This document shows positions 9,151-20,060 of a DNA stretch of 64,000 bases, one piece after another. Position numbers and translations under genes: made by a program. Each line of letters opens with the position of its first letter. Within the stretch, counting starts at the first letter, position 1. Below the pieces are notes generated by a model that did no database searches, had not been told where the DNA came from, and saw only the letters and a program-made list of their open reading frames with translations. The DNA comes from Euglena gracilis (taxonomy: Eukaryota > Euglenida > Euglenophyceae > Euglenales): contig CP154955.1 of the NCBI GenBank assembly GCA_039621445.1, positions 57,382,619 through 57,446,618 of the forward strand, in the 5' to 3' direction.

Positions 9151-11425
9151 TCGTTGGAGCAGCCGCCAGCTCGTCTGCCATCCGCTCGTCCTGACTGAAC
9201 AGCTCAGCACCTCCCAGACGCGGTACAGGAGCACCCACTTGAGACGAAGGCGCGTACGGCTGATGCTGGAAATGCTCGGCGTGCCCGGCCGCATGTCCCC
9301 ATCGCGTCGCCGCAAGCTGCGCCCGCAGGTCGGCGTTCTCACGACGTAGCTCCTCCAGCTGCCACTGCTGCCGCTCCATGGCCTGGCGCAGAGCCCGCAT
9401 CTCCGCCAGCACAGCATCCAAGGGGGATGACGAGGGGGAAGCCGGAGACACGAAGGGGACAATCTCGGTGACCGATGCCTGCTTGGCCGCACGGCGAGCA
9501 GCACGAGAACCTGGTGCTGGCAGCAGAGACGTCAGAAATTGGCCAGGATCTGGCGGTCGTGGCGCCCGCGGCGGCTGCGACGGTGGTGACTGTCGAAGGA
9601 CGGTGGTGGGGGCCTGCCGCGGAGCGGAAATCTTCCACGCACCACCCCAGGTCGACGGGGATGGCAGGCCAGGCGTGGCAGAGCTCTGCGAGGGAGCAGG
9701 CCAGGCAGTGGATGGGCGTCGTTGCGGTGGAATGGCCGGAGACATCTGCGCACTGCAGGACCGTTGACCCCAGCCACCATCGTCCAGGGAGGTTCGCGTG
9801 GGCTGCCCAGCCGCTTGGAAGAAGGCCACCCGGCGGAATGGCCCCGCGGCACCGAGACGCACTTCACCCCGGAGAGGATCCAAGCCCACCATCGCGATGA
9901 GCTCCCGCACTCGAAAGAAATCGGCGTCCGTCAGGGGGCCCAGCCTCCACCACGACGCCCCAGGCGTGGGCTGCCGGAGGGCCGGATTGGGGTCGTCCAG
10001 CACCGCGCGGACCTTCACCTGGATGACCGCAGGCCATGCGCCGCCCCGCATGCTGATCCGCACCGCGAGGTCCTTCTCCGCAGGCAGAAGACCGACGACG
10101 CCCGGCACGTCGTGAAGGGCGTCCCACAGCGCTGCAGCATCAGCCCTCCGGCCTCGCAGGTACAGCAGGTTGAACTGCTCCTGCTGCAAGGCTGGTGCCG
10201 TCTCCTTCGTCCAGAACGGCCGAATGAACAGGCCGCCACTGCCACTGCCGCGCATCCACTGCAGCGCTTCCGCCCGCGACACGACGAGGATGGCGAGGAC
10301 CTCGCCACTGTAAAGTGTCTGCAGACCCTGCACGCGATGCGCCGCCCAAAACACCACGCCCACCGCGCCAGCCACCTTGCCCAGCGCGCGCCGCAGCTCA
10401 CGCTCCGCATTCCGTTGCCGCACTGTCGGTGGCAGCTGGAACTCCACCCGCAGCAGCTCCAAGCCGCTCGGCTCCGGGTCGGGGAGAGCACCCCTCACCC
10501 AGCGGTTGGCCACCTCCACTCCAGCCGCGGGGCGCCGCAGGTTGAGGAAGAGCAGCACTTGATTGCGGGGCAGGAACCCGGGCTCCCACTCCTCAGGCAG
10601 CAAGCGCTTCGCCGTGGCGGGGATGCGCAGCACCGGCGCACGCTCAGCCAGGGCCACCACCTCCACCTGCAAGCGGGGGTCGTCGAACAGGGTGGCAGCC
10701 TCTCCAAGCTGGGGACGCAAGGCGGCCACGTCCAAGTCGGCAGGGCACCGGTGGCGATCAACGAGGACCGCCAAGGAGATCAGCGACGCTCGGTGTTCCA
10801 CCTCGGCGCGCCGCCGCAGGGCCAAGACCAGCTCCCGCAGGTGAGGTCGCGGCGGTATCACCAGGTGGCGGGGCTCGTCGGACCATCGCTTCGAGTCGGG
10901 GCACGCCGCGACGTCCGCATCGGTCAGGTCGGCTCCTGAGGCGAAACGGCCTCCCACCACCCAAGCCTGGTCGGACTCGTCCAGGCGTCGGAGGTCGGCT
11001 GCCAGCTGCAGCAGCCACTCCTTCGGGATGCGAGTGTCGTACACCCGCACCGGCAGCTTGTTGTCGACGGCGGCGGGAAGCGTCCAGCCAGCTTGCCCGC
11101 AGCAAGCTGCGGCAAGCCCGCGGCAAGCACGCAGCTTGCCCGCCTCCTGCAGCTTCTGCAGCTGCTGCCGGTCGAGGAGGCGGGGGCGTTGCGTCGGAGG
11201 TGGGTTGCCGTTGAGCGCGTGCTGCAGCCGGTTGCGGGCCTTGTGGCAGAGGGCCCAGGCCACCGCAGTGGGGGGCAGCACAACGCAGGCGTCGGGCTCG
11301 AACGAGGCAGGGACAGGGGTACCCAGCAGTCGGAGCGTGTCGGTGGAGTCCAATTCGGTCAACATCAGGAGGAGGGGCAAGCCGCTAGCGCGGCTTCCAA
11401 ACGAGGGGGCGTCGGTGGCCACCAT
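9151..11425 (-). CDS. LINE ORF1 protein (body), truncated by the inversion
   Basis: An ORF1-type protein is expected to bind element RNA and form the ribonucleoprotein. The frame is open well upstream of 11425, but ATG 11425 (MVATDAP) is a reasonable start, because upstream codons run through G-tract and 5'-UTR-like DNA. About 758 codons are uninterrupted to the breakpoint near 9150, after which the frame reads antisense endonuclease sequence. The protein is Ala/Arg/Leu-rich with no domain I can name. Near the C-terminal end a leucine/glutamate heptad region (EMRALRQAMERQQWQLEELR) should form a coiled coil, as is common in ORF1 proteins. The missing ~40-residue end lies inverted at 7958-8082. 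The second tandem copy supports the original arrangement. Confidence 0.7.
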
Positions 11426-11925
11426 GCTTGGCAGGGGGAGGGGTGTGAGCTGGGGCTGATGGGGGGGGGGGGGCAACGGGGATGGCAGAAACACGGTGTC
11501 AGGCCCACTGGAAGAGTGTGACTGGTCCGAGAGTGGGGGGGGGGGGCAAACTTTCAAGATGCACCAAAAGAAACCATCAATTGGCTGGTGGACACAGATC
11601 ACGTTTGCATGCTGATGTCGGGCTCTGAGACAAACAGGCACAAACAGGAACAAACCATGGAGAGAGCTGAGTCTCACCGCGGTCTGTGGGGGGATGGGGT
11701 GCACTGCCGTCACACAGGAAATGCTGTAAGAAGAATGGTGAGCCTGTTGTGGGAAACGGTGGGAGCTGGCTGAGTTGGCCGGGTGCTGGGTTGGCAAAAA
11801 GTGACCCCGGGGTGCTGGGAGAGGTATCGTTGTATGTGCACATACATGGTTTGGATGTATGTATGCACCGTGTTAAATCGCACAAGAACTCGGATGGGGG
11901 AGAGCTCATCGGGGCCAGCTGGGAT
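11426..11925. other. ORF1 upstream region with G tracts
   Basis: No gene supported. It contains G runs near 11460-11472 and 11536-11547 and is probably the LINE 5' UTR or target DNA. Copy 2 has lost about 200 bp here (equivalent to roughly 11,310-11,510), including the ORF1 start. Confidence 0.4.
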
Positions 11926-11929
11926 GGAT

Positions 11930-12185
11930 GAAATGAGACCGTGCCCGTGGGAGCTGGGCATGAGATGAGACCGTGCCCATGGGAGCAGGCCGTGAGATGA
12001 GACCGTGCCCATGGGAGCAGGCCGTGAGATGAGACCGTGCCCGTGGGAGCTGGGCATGAGATGAGACCTTGCCCATGGGAGCAGGCCGCGAGATGAGACC
12101 GTGCCCATGGGAGCAGGCCGTGAGATGAGACCGTGCCCATGGGAGCAGGTCATGAGATGAGACCGTGCCCATGGGAGCAGGCTGT
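11930..12185. repeat. 32-bp minisatellite, copy 1
   Basis: About eight tandem 32-bp units containing GAGACCGTGCCCATGGGAGC, with variants (CCCGTGG, CTTGCCC, GAGCTGGGCAT). Open frames through it are a by-product of the repeat. Confidence 0.9.
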
Positions 12186-12189
12186 AAAT

Positions 12190-14755
12190 GTAAATTGAGG
12201 GCATATCAAAATGGAACTCGGAGTTCAGTAGGCACACAAAACGTTTAAAATGCAACCAGAATTTGAGGAGTTACGCTTGGCATTCGTATAAATACATTTT
12301 TGGGAGGGACGAACTGAATGATTCCTGTTTCAATGCGCAGGATGTTCAATTAGGACACGCGTACGTCAAGGTTGGATACAAATTATGCGTGCGAGAATGA
12401 AGAAAGACATTTTGATTAAGGAGTTATGGAAGGCCGAATTGGGGCTGCCTTTGGGGGGGGCTGCAAATCTGAGCTGCGAGTTGCTCGCATGAACAGGGGT
12501 CGGGGAAAACGGGTGGGTGGCATTTCTTCTATGGTAATCGCCCCGCCCTTGGCACGTTTGCCCCCTCCCGCCACGGGGAGGCGGGGCACCGCTGGGGTCC
12601 CGGTGGGAGGGCCTGGCAGGTGGGGGGGGGGGGGGGGGGGACACCCCCCCACCTAAACCATGTACCCCCTCCTTATATCGAACCCTGACCTGCTCGCCAG
12701 CCCCTTTTCGGGGGTTCAGCCGAAAGTTTTTCCACCCCGAAGCCGCGAAATTTTTTTGAAAAACTGTGTTCAAAAGTAGCCAAAAATTGTGTTTGGGCCA
12801 TATTTTGGGGGGGAGGTTCAGACGCACCAATTTTTTCAAAACTGTGTTCTGCTGGACATTTTTGGGCACTTTTCCGATTTCAGTCCAGCTCGCCCCGGTT
12901 CGGGTCGGTCCAGCCCCCCGGAAGGGGGGGGGGCGTCTAGCCAGCCCAAATTTCTCCCCCCTGAACCTTAGAGAGATGTACGATCGCAACATTATTCTCA
13001 ATTTGATGGGATTATTTTTTCCTGGGGTGGCCGATTATTTTTCCTGGTGCAGCCCATGCTACCTCTGCAACTTTGCATCAAGACGAATAAACGACGAATA
13101 AATTGCATGCAGAATCTGAAAGCAAAGCTCACAACAATTCAAGAATTCAACGCAAAAGATGATAACTTCGACAGCGAACCCCAGCTGGGGTGTGAAGAAT
13201 GCCGTTGGGCGAGAGAAGTGCAACTCAGACCTCTTTGATGTGAATGGTGGGGTTGATCATGCTGGAAACAATGATGGCTAACGAAAACCAATCCATACCC
13301 ACCATTCCAATTGCTAGAAGACCCACAGAAACCCAAAAAAATGGTGAAAAAAGACGTGGAAATGAGGTTTTTCATGGGTGTTTCTGTGGATACTTGATAG
13401 ATTTGTTTCAAAAAAAATCCCCAAAGATGGGACTCGCACCGGTCAGCAGATAAAGAAACCACAACCCCCCCCCAGTCTGGGATGCCCACCAGCCAAACGT
13501 GGATGCAGTCCAGCCTCCCCACCCACCCAGACCAGACCAGACCCAGCCGGGATGGATAGGAAGCAGGGATGCATAGGGGTGGGGGGGTCCGACCGCCCCT
13601 TCCGACATTGGGGTGGGGGGTGGGCCGGCCCCACCTCCTTCCTCGAAACGGAGGGGGGCCGAAAATTTTTTCGCTTTCACGGACGGGAAATCGGGTCGAA
13701 ATCAGTCAAAAATCCCTGACTTTTCTTTGAAAATCGAACCAAAAATGCTGATTTTTGAACATTTTTTTTCCGGCGTGGGACCCCCCCCCCCAGGGGGTTC
13801 TACCCCCCCCCCCCCCCCCCGGGGGGGGGGGGGGGGGGCGGTCAGGTGACTCAAAAAGAAACCTGGTTCTGCGAACGTCAAGCAAAGGCCTGACACCACA
13901 GCGATTGGACAACAAACTGCTATGGAAATTGATCCAAAAAAACCAACATCCAGGGGTGCGGAAACAACCGCCTGAGGTGCCCTTTGCACAATGTCACATA
14001 AGCAGAGAAAGCACACCACAACCACGAGGTACATGTGCTGGCAACACTCAGCACACACACTTTTGCAAGTGACCTGAGCAGCTTCTTTTCATGGATGAGA
14101 AGAATGCATGGTAAAAACTTTCAAATTCGACTTCCCCACATTTACCCCACACTTGTGAGTGGGGCAGGGCAGAACAAGAAGGCCTGGTGGGGTGGGTCGA
14201 CCCCCCACCCACCACAGCATTTTCACCCATTTCAGCCAACGGGGATGTTGGTCGAGGGAAATTTTTGAAAATTTTTTTGAAAAGCGAACTCAAAATACAT
14301 GATTTTTTGATGGAAAACGACATATTTTTCACACAAAAAATCTCAAAAATTTCAGGTTAAAAATTGGTAGTTTTTAGGAGGGGGTTAAAAAAAATGAAGC
14401 TCAAAAAAAATGGACAAAAGTTTGGCACAGTCCAATTTTGCTGAGATTTTGTTCTCTTGGAATTTTTTCGCGTTTTTTGCATCTATACGATTGTTCTGGG
14501 TATGGGTGTGCAGTACATGCAAACAAAACAGCTTAACAATATGTTCCTTTTAAATTCTGCCACTGACGATGAGCGGGATGGTTGTAACCATTCGCGATGA
14601 AACCTTAACCCTAACCCTGTTGCTTCTAATAACCTCAGAAATTCTCTCGGTATGGGATAATTTTGGAAAAAAAACGTTGAAAAATCAGTGCATTCTGCGG
14701 GGAAAAAAATTGTTTCTTTCACAACGCGTGGAAAATTTCCCCCCTACGGGTACGG
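12190..14755. other. Intergenic repeat-rich stretch, no assigned gene
   Basis: It holds G/C runs (12620-12640, 13780-13838), including adjoining C and G runs near 13800-13838. One open stretch at about 12,310-12,490 (containing DVQLGHAYVKVGYK) differs from copy 2 by an in-frame 6-base deletion. No homologous function was recognised. The same sequence recurs at 29,730-32,365. Confidence 0.5.
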
Positions 14756-15296
14756 GTACCAGCTACCCCAAAGAGTCACCCAACTAGGGTTAATACACAT
14801 GGGGGACCCGAGGGAGGCGCCTCACTCGGGTCCCCCCATGTTTTTTAACCTACCCCCCCCCTAGTCGTATGACCGGGTTCCTGCAACCTGTGACCGGGGG
14901 GGGGGGTGGTCATAACACCCCCATAACCTGCAACCTGTGACCGGGGGGTGGTCATAGACGAGGGGGCGGTCGTAGAAGTGTGTGAAAACTGTCCCAAAAT
15001 GGCAGATTTGCCCCCCCCCAAATTGTCCCATTTTCAAAAATCCGGCGCCTCGCGCCGGCAGGGGGGACCTTATTTTGGGGGGGTCCATTTCATGGATTTT
15101 TGCTCGGACCGGCCAGTGGGGGGACTTATTTTTGGGGGTTAAATTTTTCGCAACCTGCAACCTGTGACCGGGGGGGGGTGGTCATAACACCCCCATGACC
15201 TGCAACCTGTGACCGGGGGGTGGTCATAAATGAGGGGTTGTCGTACGACAGGGGGGGGGGTAGTTGGGCGACTCTTTGGCTTCGCTGTGTACCCTG
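14756..15296. repeat. Hairpin element split by a MITE (copy 1)
   Basis: A long inverted repeat (arms contain CAACTAGGGTTAA and CATGGGGGACCCGAG) is interrupted in its right arm by the 408-bp MITE at 14,853-15,260. Without the MITE it matches the intact hairpin of copy 2 at 32,368-32,500 and the related one at 17,219-17,364. Confidence 0.75.
14853..15260. mobile_element. 408-bp MITE with C-rich ends and TA target duplication
   Basis: Terminal inverted repeats start with 9-10 C followed by CTAGTCGTATGAC (left) and CTGTCGTACGAC (right, reverse complement). It is flanked by TA at 14,851-14,852 and 15,261-15,262. Copy 2 of the tandem duplication has no such insert between the same flanks (near 32,460). 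Inside are repeats of AACCTGTGACCGGGGGGTGG and G/C runs, and no gene. TA targets fit the Tc1/mariner group or similar TA-specific elements; the transposase source is unknown. Confidence 0.75.
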
Positions 15297-15742
15297 TAGA
15301 GGGAAAAGCAACGATGAGCGGGATGGTTGCAACTATTGGGGATGAAATCTTAACCCTAACCCTTTTCCTTCTAATAACCTCACAAATTCTCTTGGTATGG
15401 GAATATTTTTTGAGCAAGAATATTTAGAATGAGTGCATTCCTGCGTAAGGAAAAATATGTTCCTATTAAATTCTGCCACTGAAAGATTCCTGTCTTCCAA
15501 ATCGTGCCAGTGGGGAAAAAAAACAGAATCGTCTCCCTCTCTTCCCCTGTCTTTGATTTCTTCCAGATCGTGCCAGTGACAAAAAAAACAAGCAGAATCA
15601 AGAACAATGAACCATGGACCTGCAACTTGCAAAACAGCTCAACAACATGTTCCTTTTAAATTCTGCCACTGACGAAGAGCGGGATGGTTGCAACCATTCG
15701 CGATGAAACCTTAACCCTAACCCTATTCCTAATAACGTCAGA

Positions 15743-15798
15743 AATTCTCCCGGTATGGGAATATTTTTATTCAAAAATATTCCCATACCGGGAGAATT
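15743..15798. repeat. Perfect hairpin (copy 1)
   Basis: Arms of about 26 bp (AATTCTCCCGGTATGGGAAT with its complement) around a short A/T-rich loop. Single arms of the same sequence occur nearby at about 14,640 and 15,385 within a tandem set of related ~350-750-bp stretches that also contain CCTTAACCCTAACCC. The copy-2 counterpart is 32,953-33,008. Confidence 0.85.
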
Positions 15799-15899
15799 CA
15801 AAAATACTTTGAATGAGTGCATTCCTGCGTAAGGAAAAATATTTTTCTAACCCTAAAAGGATTTCGAGGATGTTGGTGTTGAAAGCTGTATGCATGTAC

Positions 15900-16082
15900 G
15901 TAGGAGGAAGGTCGAGACGTCGTTCGAGGTCCCTCCTCGAACGTCGTTCGAGGACGTTCGAGACCCTCCTCGAATGTCGTTTGAGGAGGGTGCTCGAATG
16001 TTTTTAAGCCCCCCCTTGAAGGGGGGGCTTAAAAAACGTTCGAGGAGGTTCGAGCTCGAACGTTTGAGATCGAACCTCCTAC
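15900..16082. mobile_element. Collapsed palindrome element with GTAGGAGG ends (copy 1)
   Basis: The ends read GTAGGAGG...CCTCCTAC. Inside are TTCGAACG-type palindromes (CTCGAACGTCGTTCGAG) and a central perfect inverted repeat, TTTTTAAGCCCCCCC, a TTGAA spacer, and its complement. Thus the usual T/C-run module is present at both ends with no body in between. At the same place copy 2 has a longer, different interior. Confidence 0.6.
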
Positions 16083-16720
16083 GGTAACCCCCCAGGGGTG
16101 GCCGACCCCCCCCCACCCACCACCTTGGCCGCAAGGCCGTTTCCCGTTCTGCCCTGGTGTGGGGTGCTTGCGGTGGCATGTGTGGGCAGTGGGGGTGCAG
16201 GAGATGTCCGGAACAGGCATCTTTTTAACTTTTTAAGAGGAGCGGGGTCCCCCCCACCCAAGCCCGGCGCAGACCCCCCCTAGTTGCGGTAGGGGTTTCT
16301 TGAGAACCCCTGTTGGGAGGGGGTCCTGTGGGCCGGCTGGAGAAAGGTGCTGGCTGGATCGTCCCCCTGGGAGGTGGGGGGTCCAGGTAGGTGGCAAATT
16401 TGCCACCTCCCAAAGATGCCCAAAAAACCCAAATCCATGGTTTGAATTTTTCAGCCAGATTTAGAAGTAACGCAGTGCAGGAGTTCGGCGAGCAAAACAG
16501 CAGCAAACTTCCCGAACTTTTCCTGGGTGGCTGATTCAAACCCAAAAGAAGCTGAGTGAGTGTGAAACCTCACACTAACATGGTCGCTGGGAGGGGAAAT
16601 GGTGGAAAGAAAGTGGACCAGCCACCTCCGTTGCACCAGGGCACGCTGGTGGAGGGACCCTGGCCTGACTACTCATGCGGAACGGGAGACCACAGCCACG
16701 CAGTGGACTCACTGGGTGAA

Positions 16721-17660
16721 GGCCCCGAGCGGATTTCCGGTGGTGGTCGCTGTGGAGGTCGGGCCGACCATGGTCGGGCCGACCATGGTCGGCCCGACCA
16801 TGACCCCCTGTGGAGGTCGGGCCGACCTGGTCGGCCCGACCACCATTTTTTTGCACTACCCCCCCCCTTTCTGGAGATTTAAGCCCCCCCCGAAAAAAAA
16901 TTTGTCCAAATCACCTCAACACCAGTCAAAACCCACCCAAATGGCTCCAGAACCCCCCAATCGGGGGTGGATATGCAAAAACTCGGGGGGGATATGCCCA
17001 TTTTGGGCCACTTTTGGCAAAAGAACACCTCTCCCCATCGGATTTTCAACATAATGGCAAAATTTTTCACAAAAAGAACTTAGCACTCAAGTATGCTGAT
17101 GGCGTTTTCCTGTGTCCAAAGAGAACTTATGAGGTTATTTGAAGGAGTAGGGTTAGGGTCACGATTCTCATCCAAACAGCAGAACATTTCCCGCTCAACG
17201 TTGTTAGATTGGTCTCTACAAGGTACCCAGCGAACCCAAAGAGCCGCCCAACTAGGGTTAAAAACATGGGGGGACCCGAGCGAGGCGCCGAAGGCGCCGA
17301 GCGAGGGTCCCCCCATGTGTATTAACCCTAGTTGGGCGGCTCTTTGGGGTAGCTGGTACCTTGGAGGGCAAAATTTTATCACGTTTCTGAACAGCCGGCT
17401 GTTGTCCTCTAACTTGAGATTTTTCAAGCCGGTCAATGAAGGAGTACGAGGACGTAGGCTCAGGTTTTGGTCGGCCCGACCTCCACGATGGCGACCACCA
17501 GAAATCCGCACGGAACCGGGGGGGGGTAGTGCAAAAAAATGGTGGTCGGTCGGACCTCCACAGGTCGGGCCGACCATGGTCGGCCCGACCTAAATTGGTC
17601 GGCCCGACCATGGTCGGCCCGACCTCCGCAAGGACGGCCACCGGAAATCCGCACGGAGCC
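16721..17660. mobile_element. 940-bp GGCYCCG-type non-autonomous transposon with 9-bp target duplication
   Basis: Left end GGCCCCGAGCGGATTTCCGG, right end (reverse complement) GGCTCCGTGCGGATTTCCGG; the inverted repeat runs about 49 bp with several mismatches. Both ends lead into clusters of GGTCGGGCCGACC palindromes. It is flanked by CTGGGTGAA (16,712-16,720) and CTGAGTGAA (17,661-17,669). Copy 2 has a single CTGAGTGAA at 34,146-34,154 and no element, a clean empty site. The body includes a C-run/TTTAAG module, a stretch shared with the unrelated-ended element at 54.5 kb, and the 17,219-17,364 hairpin. There is no transposase. 9-10-bp duplications fit Mutator-like elements. Confidence 0.85.
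17219..17364. repeat. Long hairpin inside the 940-bp element
   Basis: Arms of about 70 bp around a GAA loop within GGCGCC; the arms contain CAACTAGGGTTAA and ATGGGGGGACCCGAGCGAGG. It is related to the hairpins at 14,756 and 32,368. Confidence 0.85.
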
Positions 17661-17759
17661 CTGAGTGAACCCAGTTGAGCCCACCAGAGGTCTTTTGGGA
17701 CAGGGGGGGGACGCAACATAGACTCAAAAAAAACCACACAAAAGTTGACTTTCGGCCAA

Positions 17760-17923
17760 ATTCCAACCAGGTAGACCTCCGTGGTGGGAGGCCCAGCCCA
17801 GCGCAGGGGCACTGACCTGGTTGCCGGATTCCTGTACAGCCCTGGCCAAAACCCATCTATCCGCTTTCGGAAGTAAAGCTCATCTGGCAGCCCAAACTCC
17901 TCTTCAGGGAGGGTGAAGGCCAT
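17760..17923 (-). CDS. Hypothetical exon-like open stretch (copy 1)
   Basis: From ATG 17923 the frame reads MAFTLPEEEFGLPDELYFRK and continues with YRNPATRSVPLRW before entering low-complexity and transposon sequence. Its composition looks like normal protein, unlike its surroundings. The duplicate at 34,300-34,566 has the same residues with one Arg/Trp change, then diverges. No domain recognised. It may be an exon or a captured gene piece; function unknown. Confidence 0.25.
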
Positions 17924-18484
17924 TTAAAAAAAGAACGTTTCCTTTTGTAAAATCAGACTCACAGATGTTGATGCCAGTTTCGGAAGGAACACTGCACCCT
18001 TCGTTTTCCTTCGAATCTGATTTTGCAAAGGAATGCTTTTTCTGGATCACACACCAGGAGAGTCCCTCAGAGTCTGTGTCATGCCAGTGGTTGACACAGC
18101 GACGGCGACTGGGCCGCAAGCCTTAGGGACGGCCACGGACGCGAGGTGGTCCTTGTGGTGGGGCAGGACCATCAGCCGGACGGGGGATGTCGTCGTTAGC
18201 GAAGGGGGGGAAGTCGAATGCGCCTGGATGGGCAGAGTGCGGCGGGGGGCCACGCGGCTCAGCCGGGTTGTTGCCTGCTGGCAGGGAGTGGTCAATGGCA
18301 AGCGGCCATCCATGGTGGATGATGGGCGCTTGGGTGGCGAAGAGGGGGAAAGGCAGAGGCTCCCATCGCTTGCTAGACTGAAGGAAGTCGGGTTGTGAGC
18401 AGGCCTCTGAATGCCATCCTCCCCCCAGGGGAGGGTGGTTAAAAATTGTTTCTTGCAAAATGACCACCACCCGAATTCTTAAGG

Positions 18485-18805
18485 TTGAAAAGATGCCATT
18501 ATAGAAAACCCACTTGGAACCCGAGATATGAAAACTTTTTCAATGCTTTCTTTCTTGAAGGAAATCCCGACATGAAGGCAAGGATGGAGGGACGAGACCA
18601 AAAACGACTGGAACTTTGGGAAACAAGACATGCTGTCTGCCCATTTGGAGGTCTGGTTTGGGAGGCAGTCCACGGAGTGCACCTGAAGGTTGGGCCACAG
18701 GTGCATGTTGCAAGAACACTCTTGCCAAGATGGCCAAAGAATTCCAAGTGCACAGCGCAATGGCCAGGCATTGCTTTAGGACCAGGTGTTCTTCAAGGAA
18801 ATTAA
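18485..18805 (+). CDS. Hypothetical open stretch (copy 1)
   Basis: A 106-codon frame (including NPDMKARMEGRDQKRLELWE and GGLVWEAVHGVHLKVGPQVH) with ordinary amino-acid composition. In copy 2 (35,235-35,560) the same DNA carries several single-base deletions that break the frame. That argues either against coding or for a poor consensus there. No function can be assigned. Confidence 0.2.
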   Translation: MKRCHYRKPTWNPRYENFFNAFFLEGNPDMKARMEGRDQKRLELWETRHAVCPFGGLVWEAVHGVHLKVGPQVHVARTLLPRWPKNSKCTAQWPGIALGPGVLQGN

Positions 18806-19285
18806 AAAAAACTTTTGTTCCAGCAAAATGAAAAATCCGACCAGGTCAGGGGGGGGGTGGTCCGGACCCCCCCCTGCGGGCCAGGAGGGGGGGGGGGTCC
18901 CCCCGCCCCCCGGGTCGGATCAGCACCCAGCACATTCCTTTGAAAATAGGCCAATTTTGGCTCCCAGGCGCCAAAAGGCACCGGGGTCTGTGCTGGGGCA
19001 CATTTGACCGTGTGCCCCATCCCCCCCGGGGTGGGGGCAGGCACCCCCCCCCTGGGTGGGGTCGGCACCACCTTTTCAAATAGCCTGGCTGCCGCGGCAC
19101 ATGGTAAGAAATCTTCCAAGGCGCACGTGGTCACAAAATTTCCGGTGCCGCAGCGCAGAAAAAAAAATTCTGCGGCGCACTGAAAGAAAATCTGGACTGG
19201 AGCGCGAAGCGCTGAAAAAAATTCTTAGACTTCCCAACTTTTGGCCTGAACTTTTGCCAAAAAAAATTCTGCAGCAACGCCAGAG

Positions 19286-19567
19286 GTGCACGCTTTGGAA
19301 ACTTTTCCACCCTCACATGTCCAACGTTCCCACTCAGCGCTGACTGTAAAGAAAACAATTGGGATCAGTCCTGGATCTGGGGTGTTCAGCAAGAGACTGG
19401 CTGGGGCCCATGTGAGTGTGGTGGATGAATCAGGGGCCTTGGGGGCAGGTCAGAGGGAAGCGGTGGACGATCTGACTGGTCCAGTGATTGAAGGTGCGGT
19501 CACAAAAAAAGCTGTTGGTCAGCCCCCAACGTCACGTCACAAGGGAAATGCACATTGGGTTATCTGA
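19286..19567 (+). CDS. Hypothetical open stretch (copy 1)
   Basis: A 93-codon frame containing ISPGSGVFSKRLAGAHVSVV and DDLTGPVIEGAVTKKAVGQ. The copy-2 version (36,113-36,394) differs by one residue (Pro to Ala). Because the duplication is recent, conservation says little about selection. No known domain. It could be an internal exon; the boundaries are those of the open frame only. Confidence 0.2.
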   Translation: MHALETFPPSHVQRSHSALTVKKTIGISPGSGVFSKRLAGAHVSVVDESGALGAGQREAVDDLTGPVIEGAVTKKAVGQPPTSRHKGNAHWVI

Positions 19568-19639
19568 GCTTCAAAGTTCCCCCCTCCCACCCAGGCTGTT
19601 TTTTTTACCAACCGGTCCAGAGTGCTTGCCCAGGCAGGC

Positions 19640-20060
19640 ACGACCCCCCCCCGGGGGGGTCGGGTTTCGGCCTGTGCCCAGGCCATACAATTGCTTACCG
19701 ACCCCCGGGGGGGGGGGGGGAGGGGGGGGTCACTCCACTTTTTTAAAAACCAGTCGGTCACTTTTTTTTGGGAAGCCAGCCAGTCACCACCCCCCCCCCG
19801 GGGGGGGGGGGGCCACTCAGAAAAACGGCCACTTTCCAGTCACTTTAGGCCATTTTAGGTCAAAAAAAATTTTCCGGCGCCTTCGGCGCCGGGGTCACTT
19901 AAGCCACTTTTGCCCACTCCTGGCCGACACCCCCCCCGGGGGGGGGGAGGGGTCCGGGCCCAAAACCAGTCAGTCACTCTGAAAAAACCAGTCACCCACC
20001 CCCTCGGGGGGGGGGGGGGGGGGGACAGTGCTTAAGCAATTGTCTGGCCCAGGCACATTC
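19640..20060. repeat. Cluster of C-run/G-run hairpins (copy 1)
   Basis: At least five adjoining C8-12/G8-14 palindromes within 420 bp, separated by CCAGTCAGTCACT-type phrases and a GGCGCCTTCGGCGCC hairpin. No gene. It is repeated in copy 2 at 36,465-36,850 with different run lengths. Confidence 0.8.

Noticed and set aside
13380-13530. tRNA-like B-box sequence (minus strand GGTGCGAGTCCC followed by T8), also at about 31,000-31,140
   Set aside because: It looks like a pol III B box plus terminator, but no acceptor, D or anticodon stems could be folded around it. At most a decayed tRNA-derived SINE.
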